Source of the DNA: a bacterium | GTDB lineage: Bacteria; Bacillota; Clostridia; Oscillospirales; Acutalibacteraceae | Length of the DNA stretch: 19,448 nucleotides | Direction: 5' to 3' | Assembly (NCBI GenBank): GCA_004560045.1 | Contig: SFWF01000023.1 | Span: 1-19,448, forward strand | Part shown: positions 12,893 to 19,448 of the stretch, one piece after another | Layout of the letters: each line of letters starts with the position of its first letter | How positions within the stretch are numbered: the stretch's first letter is position 1 | Notes under the pieces: model-generated | What the model was told of the DNA's origin: nothing | The model's database searches: none | What the model saw: only the letters and a program-made list of their open reading frames with translations | Made by a program: the position numbers and the translations under genes

Positions 12893-15087
12893 TATCGGTT
12901 GACCCTTTCTACGGTATAGACGCCGCTGAGCTTTCTGAGCCGTTCGATAATACTCTTTAAATGCTCAAGGCCTTCGGTAGCAACCGTTACGCTTATAAGG
13001 CAGTTTCCTCCCTTTACGGCGCGGGCATTTACGGCGTGAAGGTTAACGTGCATATTGAAAAGCAGGTTTGTAACGTCGGCCAAAAGTCCGTCGCGGTCGA
13101 GAGCGGTTATCTGAAGAGAGGCGGTAAAGCTTGAACGCTCGATCTCCGAGTCGGCCCAATAGGATTTTATCCAGCGGTTGGGCTCGGCGGCATTTGCGAT
13201 ATTTACGGGAACGTTAACGCAGTCGCGCTTATGAACCGAAACGCCGTGACCGCGGGTAATAAAGCCGATTATGGGGTCGCCCGGCAGAGGAGCACAGCAC
13301 TTTGAAAGCTTAACGAGACAGTTTTCGATTCCCTCGACGATAACTCCCTCGGGGGAACGGACGGTATGCTTCTGGATATACTCCTCGACGGTTGGGGGAG
13401 TTGCCGCTTTGACAAGCTTCTGAGCGTCCTCCTTAAGCTTGGGAACAAGCTTTTCGAGGAAGATTCCGCCGTAGCCGATAGCGGCATAAAGCTCGTCGAC
13501 GTTTGCGCATTTCTGCTTTCTGGCGACCTCTTCGAGAAACTCCTTCATCTCCTTTTCGGGAAGAACGATAGAATTTCGTCTCAGCTCGGCCTCAAGGGCG
13601 GTACGGCCCGTTTCGATATTTTCTTCTCTTCTCTCCTTCTTAAACCAGGAACGTATCTTGGCCTTCGCGGAGCTTGTTACGGCAATATTCAGCCAGTCAC
13701 GGGAGGGGCCGTGGCCTGCGGCGTTTGTGGTAAGGATCTCGATGACCTCGCCCGTTTTTATGACGTGGTTTATCTGAACGATCTTTCCGTCGACCTTGGC
13801 ACCGATCATTTTAACGCCTACCGCCGAATGTATGGCGAAGGCAAAGTCGATTACGGTCGAGCCTACGGGCAGATTTATAACGTCGCCCTTGGGGGTAACG
13901 GCAAAAACGTCCTCCTGAGAAAGGTCGATTTTTATGGTTCTTATAAGGTCGCCCGTATCCTCCTCGGCCTCGAGTATCTGACGGATCCAGGAAAGACGGT
14001 CCTCCATCCGCTTATTGGTGGTGGTAATTCCTTCCTTATACTTCCAATGAGCGGCGATTCCGAGCTCGGCGGTATGATGCATCTCGAAGGTTCGAATCTG
14101 AATTTCAAAGGGTACCGCCTGACGACCGATAACGGTAGTATGAAGAGACTGATACATATTGGGCTTAGGGGTAGATATATAGTCCTTAAAGCGGTTAGGA
14201 ATAGGGCGGAACATATCGTGCATAATACCGAGGACGTTATAACAGTCGTTTACGGTATCGGTAATTATACGGAGAGCGTAGACGTCGTAAATTTCGTCGA
14301 AATCCTTGCCCTGAACAAACATTTTACGGTAGATTCCGGGAACCGATTTAACTCGGGACTGCAGAACAAAGTTTACCCCCGGCATATCGTTTTTAAGGCG
14401 TTCCTCAATACGCTCGCGGATAATTTTAAAGGTGCTTTCCCTGAAGTCCTGCTTAGCGCTAAGGAGACCTTCTATCTCGTGATAGGCAATGGGGTCAAGG
14501 TGCTTTATAGCAAGGTCCTCAAGCTCGTCTTTAATGGGACGGATACCGAGTCGATGTGCTATAGGGGCGTAAACCTCAATGGTCTCGAGGGCTTTATCCC
14601 TCTGCTTCTGATCGGGCATGGAGTCGATAGTGCGCATATTGTGAAGGCGGTCGGCCAGCTTTATGATTATAACGCGGATATCCTTACCCATTGCGATTAG
14701 CATTTTTCGAAGGGACTCGGCCTGCTGCTGCTCGCGGGAGATATACTGAATTCGGCCGATCTTGGTAACGCCGTCGACGATAAGGGCAACGTCGGCGCCG
14801 AACATCGACTTTATCTGCTCAAGCTCTATATCGGTATCTTCGACGACGTCGTGAAGCAGAGCGGCGGCTATAGACTCGGAGTCCATACCGAGACCGACTA
14901 TGATTTTAGCAACGCTGAAGGGATGAAAATAGAATTCTTCCTTACTCTTGCGGTACTGACCCTTATGGGCATCGACGCAAAGCTCGAAGGCGCGACGAAT
15001 AAGGTCGAGATCGTATTCCCCACCCTGCTGTTTAATAAGCGATTCAAGATGCTCAAAGTTTTTTTCATATTTGGGCTCTAATACCAT
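12892..15087 (-). CDS. rel: Bifunctional (p)ppGpp synthetase/hydrolase Rel
   Basis: Rel makes and degrades (p)ppGpp, the alarmone of the stringent response, on starved ribosomes. The 731 residues show every domain. The hydrolase HD domain has HDVVED at 79-84 and LADRLHNMRT near 144. The synthetase domain has FDEIYD at 263-268, KPNMYQSLHT near 308 and the catalytic EIQIRT at 328-333. A TGS domain follows (about 391-453), then a CCAPLPGD zinc-finger-like segment and a C-terminal ACT domain. Both activities therefore look intact. The synthetase entry motif reads SRVKSVPGIYRKM where many homologues have GRPKHIYSIYRKM, probably a lineage variant. The start overlaps the recJ stop (TGATG). The apt gene that often lies between recJ and rel is absent. 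Confidence 0.98.
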   Translation of the reverse strand: MVLEPKYEKNFEHLESLIKQQGGEYDLDLIRRAFELCVDAHKGQYRKSKEEFYFHPFSVAKIIVGLGMDSESIAAALLHDVVEDTDIELEQIKSMFGADVALIVDGVTKIGRIQYISREQQQAESLRKMLIAMGKDIRVIIIKLADRLHNMRTIDSMPDQKQRDKALETIEVYAPIAHRLGIRPIKDELEDLAIKHLDPIAYHEIEGLLSAKQDFRESTFKIIRERIEERLKNDMPGVNFVLQSRVKSVPGIYRKMFVQGKDFDEIYDVYALRIITDTVNDCYNVLGIMHDMFRPIPNRFKDYISTPKPNMYQSLHTTVIGRQAVPFEIQIRTFEMHHTAELGIAAHWKYKEGITTTNKRMEDRLSWIRQILEAEEDTGDLIRTIKIDLSQEDVFAVTPKGDVINLPVGSTVIDFAFAIHSAVGVKMIGAKVDGKIVQINHVIKTGEVIEILTTNAAGHGPSRDWLNIAVTSSAKAKIRSWFKKERREENIETGRTALEAELRRNSIVLPEKEMKEFLEEVARKQKCANVDELYAAIGYGGIFLEKLVPKLKEDAQKLVKAATPPTVEEYIQKHTVRSPEGVIVEGIENCLVKLSKCCAPLPGDPIIGFITRGHGVSVHKRDCVNVPVNIANAAEPNRWIKSYWADSEIERSSFTASLQITALDRDGLLADVTNLLFNMHVNLHAVNARAVKGGNCLISVTVATEGLEHLKSIIERLRKLSGVYTVERVNR

Positions 15088-17105
15088 CAGATCTCACCCC
15101 TTAGTTTTTTTAGAATGTTAGCGTCGCCGAGATTTACCTTGGCTCCCGAATTCGTGACCTTTATTACGGGAACACCCTCGTTATCGAAGACCGAGCAAAG
15201 CTTCAGCTCGCAGAGGGCCTCGGCGGCAATCAGGGCCTTTGCGTAGCCGACCGAATTTATATTTGCGGCTACTATCCTATCGGTTGAGGCGGGAGTTTTT
15301 AAAAGAAATTTATAAACTACCCCTATTTCCTCACGGGTAGGGATTATATCCGAGTAATTCTTATTATTACCCGATTTAAAGTCCTCATAAAGAGCAATAC
15401 TGTCGATAAGGTCTTCCTCAACAAGTCCCGAAGGCCTTATATCCTTAAGAGAAACGGTAAGGTTCAGGTTTCCGCCGTAGAAATTCGTATCGACGGTTAC
15501 GGCAATATCCACCGTTTCGCCTACACCGTAGGGAAAGGCAGCTATAGGAGTTCCGAAAAGCATCGTGGGGAAGGTAGTTTCCCCTTTTTTGAAGGTAAGG
15601 CGCAGGTGCTTTCCGCTACCTACCGAGGAAATTTTATCGAGCGTGACCCCGAAAAATCCGAAAAGGGGAACGGGATTTCCCGTACCGAAGGGCTCAAGCT
15701 GCTTTACAGACTCGGCTAAATCTACCGAAAGGGCGTCGGGGTTAAGCTTACAGTCGAGTTTTACCTCAGAGAGTACCCAAGGAAAACGGGCGGCATATTC
15801 GTTAATGGCGCGGCGGAAGGAGTCGATAAGCGACGCGTCGAGGGTTACGCCTGCGGCCATTTCGTGACCGCCGAATTTTGAAAGAAGATAAGAGCAGTCG
15901 CTTAGGGCATCGTAGATCGAAAAGCCCTTTATGCTTCGGCAGGAGCCGTTGGCAATTCCGTTTTCTACCGAAAGGACTATGGTGGGACGGCCGTATTTTT
16001 CGGCAATACGGGCGGCTACTATTCCGATAACTCCGCAGTGCCAGCCCTCGCCCGAAACGACTATAACGCGGTTATGCTTATAGCCTTTTTTATCGACGAT
16101 TTTCGACGCTTCGGTAAAAATCTGCTTTTCTATTCCCTGACGGCGGATATTTTCGTTATTAAGCACCGAGGAAAGGCCCTCGGCCACCTCATCGTCGTCG
16201 GTAAGGAGCAACTCGCAGGCACGGGCGGCATCCCCCATTCTTCCGGCGGCATTTATTCTCGGGGCAATTCCGAAGGCAAGACGGGAGGCGGTAAGGGTTC
16301 CGTCCTCTATAGTGGCGGCGCGGCAAAGGGCCGTAAGACCCCTTCGGCTACCGTTCGCAATAAGGTTAAGGCCTTCTCTGACCACCGTTCGGTTTTCGTT
16401 TACAAGGGGCATAACGTCGGCAACAGTGCCGAGGGCAACGAGATCGCCGTAATCGGACAGCATTTCTTCGGGAGAACGACCCTCTATGGCGCAGACCACC
16501 TTAAAGGCTACGAATACTCCGCAGATATCCTTAAATTCGCTTATATCGTCGGGTCTGTGCGGATCTATAACGGCGTCGGCCTCGGGAAGCTCGCTTCCGG
16601 GCAGGTGATGATCGGTGACGACCACCTTCATACCGCAGTCTTTCGCATAACGGACCTCGGCGGTAGCGGCAATTCCGTTATCGACGGTAATTATAAGGTC
16701 AAAATTTTCACTTTTAAGACGGTCGATGGCCGACATATTTATACCATAGCCGTCCTTTTCGCGGTCGGGAATAAAGTAGGATACCCGTGCGCCGCGGTTT
16801 TTAAGATAGCTGTACATAAGGGCGGTGGCGGTAACGCCATCCACATCGTAGTCGCCGAAAACGGCAATTTTTTCCTCAGCCCAGACCGCTTCATTGATTA
16901 TTTCGGCGGCCTTTTCGATATCGGAAAGCTCGTAAGGGTCGGCAAGCATTACCTCGTCGGTGAGAAATTCAGACAGCTCGTAAGGGTCGGTATAGCCGCG
17001 TCCCGAAGCAATAAGGGCAACGAAGGCATCAATATCACATTCCTCGGCAAGCTCCGCCGCCAAGGCCTTATCGATAGGGTTTACCGTCCAACGTTTAAAC
17101 TGCAT
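15087..17105 (-). CDS. recJ: Single-strand DNA exonuclease RecJ
   Basis: RecJ is the 5'-3' single-strand exonuclease of recombination and mismatch repair. The 672-residue product has the DHH motifs: FGDYDVDG at 83-90, VDNG at 141-144, TDHH at 164-167 and GTVADVMPL at 226-234. The DHHA1 region follows, with GEGWHCGVIGIVAARIAEKYG and GGHEMAAG, then the PFGTGNP strand of the OB fold. A C-terminal extension of about 90 residues resembles the Firmicutes RecJ C-domain. I take the ATG at 17105, preceded by AGGTGAGG. A GTG three codons earlier would start inside that ribosome binding site. It is the first gene of a six-gene overlapping operon with its own promoter. Confidence 0.97.
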   Translation of the reverse strand: MQFKRWTVNPIDKALAAELAEECDIDAFVALIASGRGYTDPYELSEFLTDEVMLADPYELSDIEKAAEIINEAVWAEEKIAVFGDYDVDGVTATALMYSYLKNRGARVSYFIPDREKDGYGINMSAIDRLKSENFDLIITVDNGIAATAEVRYAKDCGMKVVVTDHHLPGSELPEADAVIDPHRPDDISEFKDICGVFVAFKVVCAIEGRSPEEMLSDYGDLVALGTVADVMPLVNENRTVVREGLNLIANGSRRGLTALCRAATIEDGTLTASRLAFGIAPRINAAGRMGDAARACELLLTDDDEVAEGLSSVLNNENIRRQGIEKQIFTEASKIVDKKGYKHNRVIVVSGEGWHCGVIGIVAARIAEKYGRPTIVLSVENGIANGSCRSIKGFSIYDALSDCSYLLSKFGGHEMAAGVTLDASLIDSFRRAINEYAARFPWVLSEVKLDCKLNPDALSVDLAESVKQLEPFGTGNPVPLFGFFGVTLDKISSVGSGKHLRLTFKKGETTFPTMLFGTPIAAFPYGVGETVDIAVTVDTNFYGGNLNLTVSLKDIRPSGLVEEDLIDSIALYEDFKSGNNKNYSDIIPTREEIGVVYKFLLKTPASTDRIVAANINSVGYAKALIAAEALCELKLCSVFDNEGVPVIKVTNSGAKVNLGDANILKKLRGEI

Positions 17106-17142
17106 TTTCCTCACCTGCCTTAAAAATAAGTATTATTATTTT

Positions 17143-17171
17143 ATTATATCAAATATACCGATTTATTGCAA
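17143..17171 (-). promoter_or_regulatory. Sigma-A promoter of the recJ-rel-dtd operon
   Basis: On the minus strand TTGCAA (17166-17171) is followed after exactly 17 bp by a perfect TATAAT (17143-17148), in very AT-rich DNA and about 40 bp before recJ. It begins just past the T-tract of the PHP-gene terminator, so this operon is insulated from the gene upstream. Confidence 0.8.
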
Positions 17172-17175
17172 CAAC

Positions 17176-17205
17176 AAAAAAGAACTCCCGACGGAGTTCT
17201 TTTTT
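17176..17205. terminator. Bidirectional intrinsic terminator between the PHP gene and recJ
   Basis: AAAAAAGAACTCC (17176-17188) and GGAGTTCTTTTTT (17193-17205) form a perfect 13-bp stem with a 4-nt loop. The outer A/T tracts give a U-run on either strand. On the minus strand it ends the PHP phosphoesterase transcript. Confidence 0.92.
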
Positions 17206-17255
17206 AATTTTCTTTTTACGGAAATGCCATACCGTTTGGTTTTTACAAAATTCCG

Positions 17256-18089
17256 CTATCTTACCAAAGGATGAAGGTCTTTTTCGGTTAGGTTTAAGAG
17301 GTTGGCAACGAGGGTGGCGTTGGAGTAGTATTTGTGAGCCTGATCGTCGTGGGCGTCGCTTCCGAAGGTAAAGAAACAGCCTTCGTCTTTAGCAATACGG
17401 AAAAGGCGCATTACTTCGAGGTTTGCGATCTCCTCGGGGGTCTTTCCGCTCATACTCGAAACGTTTACCTCGACGGCTATTCCCTTTTCGGCAGTTTTTG
17501 AGAAAAGTCGCTTTAAGGTATCGTCGGTAATCATACGCATTAAAATATTATAGTCGTAAAGGCAGCATACCGCTTCAAAGGGATGCGCCATAGAGGTTAT
17601 GTATTTTGCGACGTCACTGTTTAATGTGTCCTCATATATCTGAATCATATAGTCGATATGCTTTTCGTAAGGCTCGTAGTAGGCGATGGGCATAACCATA
17701 TGGGTATGGGAATTCGGCATAAGGACGAAGTCGAACTTTTCGGCCGTTTCGGGAGTTATTGCGGGGCGGCGGTTTACGGGGTCGTAATCGGTCTCACAGC
17801 CGAAGAATATCTCGGTATCGCCGAAATCTACCGCGCTGAGCTCGGGCTTTAGCTGACACAGATATTCATAGTTTTGGGGAATATAAAATCCCTTGGGATT
17901 ATGCTGACCCGTGTTGTCGAGCAGGTATGCGTGAGAGTTTTCGTAGGTATCGTCCCAGAAATGATCGGAAAAGCCTGCTTTTTTTATTCCCTGCTCCTTA
18001 AAGATCTTGGCATAAGCCTCGGCGGTTGCCGACTTATGGGCGCAAAGAGAAAGATGGGAATGGATGTGAAAATCGTGGGTAATGTTCAT
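17256..18089 (-). CDS. PHP-domain phosphoesterase (histidinol-phosphatase HisK-like)
   Basis: The 277-residue protein is a PHP-superfamily TIM-like barrel with the expected metal ligands: HDFHIHSH near the N-terminus, GFSDHFWDD near residue 40, GCETDYD mid-sequence, NSHTH, MAHPF and GSDAHDD near the end. HisK-type histidinol phosphatases have this plan and length, and most databases would name it so. No his genes are nearby, and related PHP enzymes act on other phosphate esters, so the substrate is inferred. AAAGGAG lies about 11 nt before the ATG, slightly far. It is transcribed alone, closed by a strong terminator, and divergent from the sugar isomerase-like gene. Confidence 0.82.
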   Translation of the reverse strand: MNITHDFHIHSHLSLCAHKSATAEAYAKIFKEQGIKKAGFSDHFWDDTYENSHAYLLDNTGQHNPKGFYIPQNYEYLCQLKPELSAVDFGDTEIFFGCETDYDPVNRRPAITPETAEKFDFVLMPNSHTHMVMPIAYYEPYEKHIDYMIQIYEDTLNSDVAKYITSMAHPFEAVCCLYDYNILMRMITDDTLKRLFSKTAEKGIAVEVNVSSMSGKTPEEIANLEVMRLFRIAKDEGCFFTFGSDAHDDQAHKYYSNATLVANLLNLTEKDLHPLVR

Positions 18090-18163
18090 AATAAGACTAT
18101 CTCCTTTATTTAAAATATCTGTTTGTTTCTTTAGGAAAGTTTATAAGCATAAGAGACCGGGAC

Positions 18164-18201
18164 GATAAACCTTTTATCCTTTACGGCAGAAAATATATCA
18201 A
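18164..18201 (-). promoter_or_regulatory. Candidate promoter and operator-like dyad upstream of the PHP gene
   Basis: GATAAA (18164-18169) and TTTATC (18173-18178) form a short palindrome with a 3-nt centre. On the minus strand the second half reads GATAAA as a possible -10, 17 bp from TTGATA (18196-18201) as -35. A promoter whose -10 lies in a dyad suggests a repressor site, but the -10 is a weak match. Confidence 0.3.
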
Positions 18202-18281
18202 AAACTCCTTTAGCCCCCTCCTTATGTGTTCTTTATATCACATTTCGGCGGTTTTTTCAACCGATTTAGTAAAGTTTTTTC

Positions 18282-18310
18282 TTGACTTTATCTACCGCCT
18301 CGAATATATT
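18282..18310 (+). promoter_or_regulatory. Sigma-A promoter of the sugar isomerase-like gene
   Basis: TTGACT (18282-18287) and TATATT (18305-18310) are separated by exactly 17 bp, and transcription would start about 24 bases before the ATG. The remainder of the 251-bp divergent region (18090-18340) holds the dyad near 18164-18178 and no gene I can support. Confidence 0.8.
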
Positions 18311-18340
18311 TTAAGTATAAAATACTTTGAGGTGATCTTT

Positions 18341-19195
18341 ATGAAATCGTCAGTTTCGTCATACAGCTTTCAGAAGCTTATAAACGCAGGGCTTGATACC
18401 CAATTTACCGTAATAGCTAAGGCAAAGGAATACGGCTTCGACGGTATTGAGTTTACCGATCTTGCCGTTCCCGAGGGAAAGACCGAGATAGAATACGCTA
18501 AAGAAATTAAGGCCGAGGCCGAGCGTGTCGGAATCGCGATTACAGGCTATTCGGTAGGTGCAGATCTGCTTGGTGGCTGCGACGGAGACCTCGACAAGGA
18601 AATTGAACGACTTAAAAGGAAGGTCGACGCGGCCGAGGCTCTCGGAGCTCCGATTATGCGTCACGATATAACCTTCAAAGCTCCCGACGGATATGAGGGC
18701 TACAAAAACCTTATTCCCCGTTTTGTAAGGGCCGTTCGTGCCGTTACCGATTACGCCGAAGAAAAGGGCATTCGCACCTGCACCGAGAATCACGGATTTT
18801 TCAGCCAGGACAGCGAAAGGGTCGTCGCCCTCGTAAACGCGGCAGAGCGAAACAATTTCGGACTTCAGGTCGATATGGGTAACTTCCTCTGCGTCGACGA
18901 GGACCCTGCCTTGGCGGTGGGACGCTGCGCACCCTACGCATTTAACGCCCACGTAAAGGATTTTATTTTTAAACCCGGTACCGAGGACGTCCCCGGCGAC
19001 GGATTCATTCACACAAGAGCAGGAAACTACATAAGAGGTACCATCGCAGGTCACGGAGTAGTTCCCATCAGGCAGTGTGTTAAGGCCTTAAAGCGAGTAG
19101 GCTACGACGGATATCTAACCTTAGAGTTTGAAGGACTTGAGGACTGTGAGTATTCCATCAAGGCAGGACTTAAATATATAAATAGTCTTATATAA
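18341..19195 (+). CDS. Sugar phosphate isomerase/epimerase-like TIM-barrel protein
   Basis: This 284-residue protein belongs to the xylose-isomerase-like TIM barrel family (AP endonuclease 2 superfamily), whose members isomerise or epimerise sugars and inositols using a divalent metal. The barrel starts with MKSSVSSYSFQKL and GFDGIEFTDL. The likely metal ligands are the Glu of CTENHG, the Asp of VDMGNF, the His of NAHVKDF and the Glu of LTLEFEG. It lacks a signal peptide, so it is cytosolic. The ATG at 18341 follows GAGGTGAT by about 5 nt. An upstream extension to 18224 would cover the promoter. The substrate is unknown. It is the only complete plus-strand gene here and is divergent from the PHP gene. 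Confidence 0.85.
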   Translation: MKSSVSSYSFQKLINAGLDTQFTVIAKAKEYGFDGIEFTDLAVPEGKTEIEYAKEIKAEAERVGIAITGYSVGADLLGGCDGDLDKEIERLKRKVDAAEALGAPIMRHDITFKAPDGYEGYKNLIPRFVRAVRAVTDYAEEKGIRTCTENHGFFSQDSERVVALVNAAERNNFGLQVDMGNFLCVDEDPALAVGRCAPYAFNAHVKDFIFKPGTEDVPGDGFIHTRAGNYIRGTIAGHGVVPIRQCVKALKRVGYDGYLTLEFEGLEDCEYSIKAGLKYINSLI

Positions 19196-19207
19196 GAAAA
19201 GCGGCCA

Positions 19208-19235
19208 AGGGCCCGGGGCATAGGGATCAGGGCCT
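19208..19235 (+). repeat. Heptad array RGGGNNN x4 (right copy)
   Basis: AGGGCCC (19208-19214), GGGGCAT (19215-19221), AGGGATC (19222-19228) and AGGGCCT (19229-19235) are four contiguous 7-mers of form RGGGNNN. They match the rule seen at 213-240. As on the left, the array is followed by a GCCTKCGGCGC segment (here about 19245-19255) and then the ACGGATACCGA hairpin. Confidence 0.6.
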
Positions 19236-19260
19236 ATGGAAGAAGCCTGCGGCGCATACA

Positions 19261-19301
19261 AAAACGGATACCGAAGCAATTTTGTTCTCGGTATCCGTTT
19301 T
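19261..19301 (+). terminator. Dispersed hairpin repeat, right copy; probable terminator of the isomerase gene
   Basis: AAAACGGATACCGA (19261-19274) pairs perfectly with TCGGTATCCGTTTT (19288-19301), and further T residues follow (TTTCTT). It lies 65 bp after the isomerase stop, so it should terminate that transcript. The core and the AGCA loop entry are shared with 89-123, so it is both a terminator and a member of a repeat family. Confidence 0.75.
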
Positions 19302-19330
19302 TTCTTATAGACAATATCACACGGGAGAAG

Positions 19331-19389
19331 CAAACTGTATAGTATGATAACATAGTTTACAGTTTGTGTGAGGACATAGTTTACAGTTT
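19331..19389. repeat. 16-bp direct repeat with an inverted arm, possible insertion-sequence end
   Basis: ACATAGTTTACAGTTT occurs twice, at 19350-19365 and 19374-19389, 24 bp apart. CAAACTGTA (19331-19339) is the exact inverse of TACAGTTTG (19358-19366). Such nested repeats in front of a new plus-strand gene are typical of insertion-sequence termini or regulatory ends. The far end is outside the window. Confidence 0.6.
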
Positions 19390-19400
19390 TGAAGTATAAT
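19371..19400 (+). promoter_or_regulatory. Candidate promoter of the right-edge gene
   Basis: A perfect TATAAT (19395-19400) lies 18 bp after AGGACA (19371-19376), a four-of-six match to the -35 consensus. The -35 overlaps the second direct repeat, so a protein bound there could control transcription. Confidence 0.5.
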
Positions 19401-19435
19401 AAAGGCATCGTAAAAACAAATCAGAGGTGTTTAAG

Positions 19436-19448
19436 ATGTCGTGGAGGA
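19436..19448 (+). CDS. Start of a gene cut by the window edge, possibly a transposase
   Basis: ATG at 19436 is preceded by AGAGGTG at good spacing and a TATAAT promoter. Only four codons are visible (Met-Ser-Trp-Arg). Several IS481/IS3-like transposases start with a similar Met-x-Trp pattern, and the repeats just upstream resemble element ends. The transposase assignment is a guess from context. Confidence 0.35.

Noticed and set aside
13366..14700. Long open frame of 444 codons on the plus strand
   Set aside because: It lies wholly antisense to rel, whose domains and motifs are intact. It has no family signature and no credible ribosome binding site, and the open frame follows from the codon bias of rel.
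12892..15087. Rel synthetase entry motif SRVKSVPGIYRKM as a loss of synthetase activity
   Set aside because: The catalytic Asp and Glu (FDEIYD, EIQIRT) and the nucleotide-binding loop are intact. The change is better read as a lineage variant.
304..18089. Novel defence, secretion or biosynthetic gene cluster
   Set aside because: Every gene in the block but the 96-residue protein matches a known, mostly housekeeping family in expected Firmicutes order. I found no effector, toxin, nuclease-helicase pair or reverse transcriptase.

Overview
The window looks like chromosomal DNA of a low-to-moderate GC, anaerobic member of the Clostridia, most likely near the Oscillospiraceae. The case rests on CIRCE-controlled groESL, the yabP-yabQ sporulation pair beside divIC, an oxygen-independent HemZ, a class I fumarase alpha subunit, and strong AGGAGG-type ribosome binding sites. 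Nearly every gene is on the minus strand, so the window reads most naturally from right to left.

Layout, right to left. At 19196-19448 lies a repeat-rich border that ends in the first codons of a possible transposase gene. A plus-strand sugar isomerase/epimerase-like TIM barrel (18341-19195) is divergent from a minus-strand PHP phosphoesterase (17256-18089). After a strong terminator and a good promoter comes a tightly overlapping operon: recJ, rel, dtd, an MBL-fold hydrolase, hemZ and a uridine-kinase-like gene. Next are a small helical protein, MTA/SAH nucleosidase and mazG. The conserved Firmicutes block hup-rqcP(yabO)-yabP-yabQ-divIC-yabR follows. Then come an unpaired fumarase alpha subunit, a THUMP-domain rRNA methyltransferase, a diacylglycerol kinase-family lipid kinase and the groES-groEL heat-shock operon with CIRCE. 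Positions 1-274 are a non-coding mosaic of short tandem repeats and a hairpin.

How the genes fit together. The core is housekeeping: DNA repair (RecJ), stringent response (Rel), translation quality control (Dtd, RqcP), nucleotide-pool cleaning (MazG), chaperones, division and sporulation. Several intrinsic terminators or terminator-like hairpins sit directly against the next gene's ribosome binding site (hup/rqcP, yabR/fumA, and a hairpin before yabP). Partial read-through probably sets gene dosage inside the block.

I do not see a new defence, secretion or biosynthetic system. The most unusual material is non-coding. Two intergenic regions, one at each end of the window, share a 12-14 bp stem hairpin (ACGGATACCGA...TCGGTATCCGT) and arrays of heptameric repeats (RGGGNNN and others). 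The right edge carries a perfect 16-bp direct repeat just before a probable mobile-element gene.
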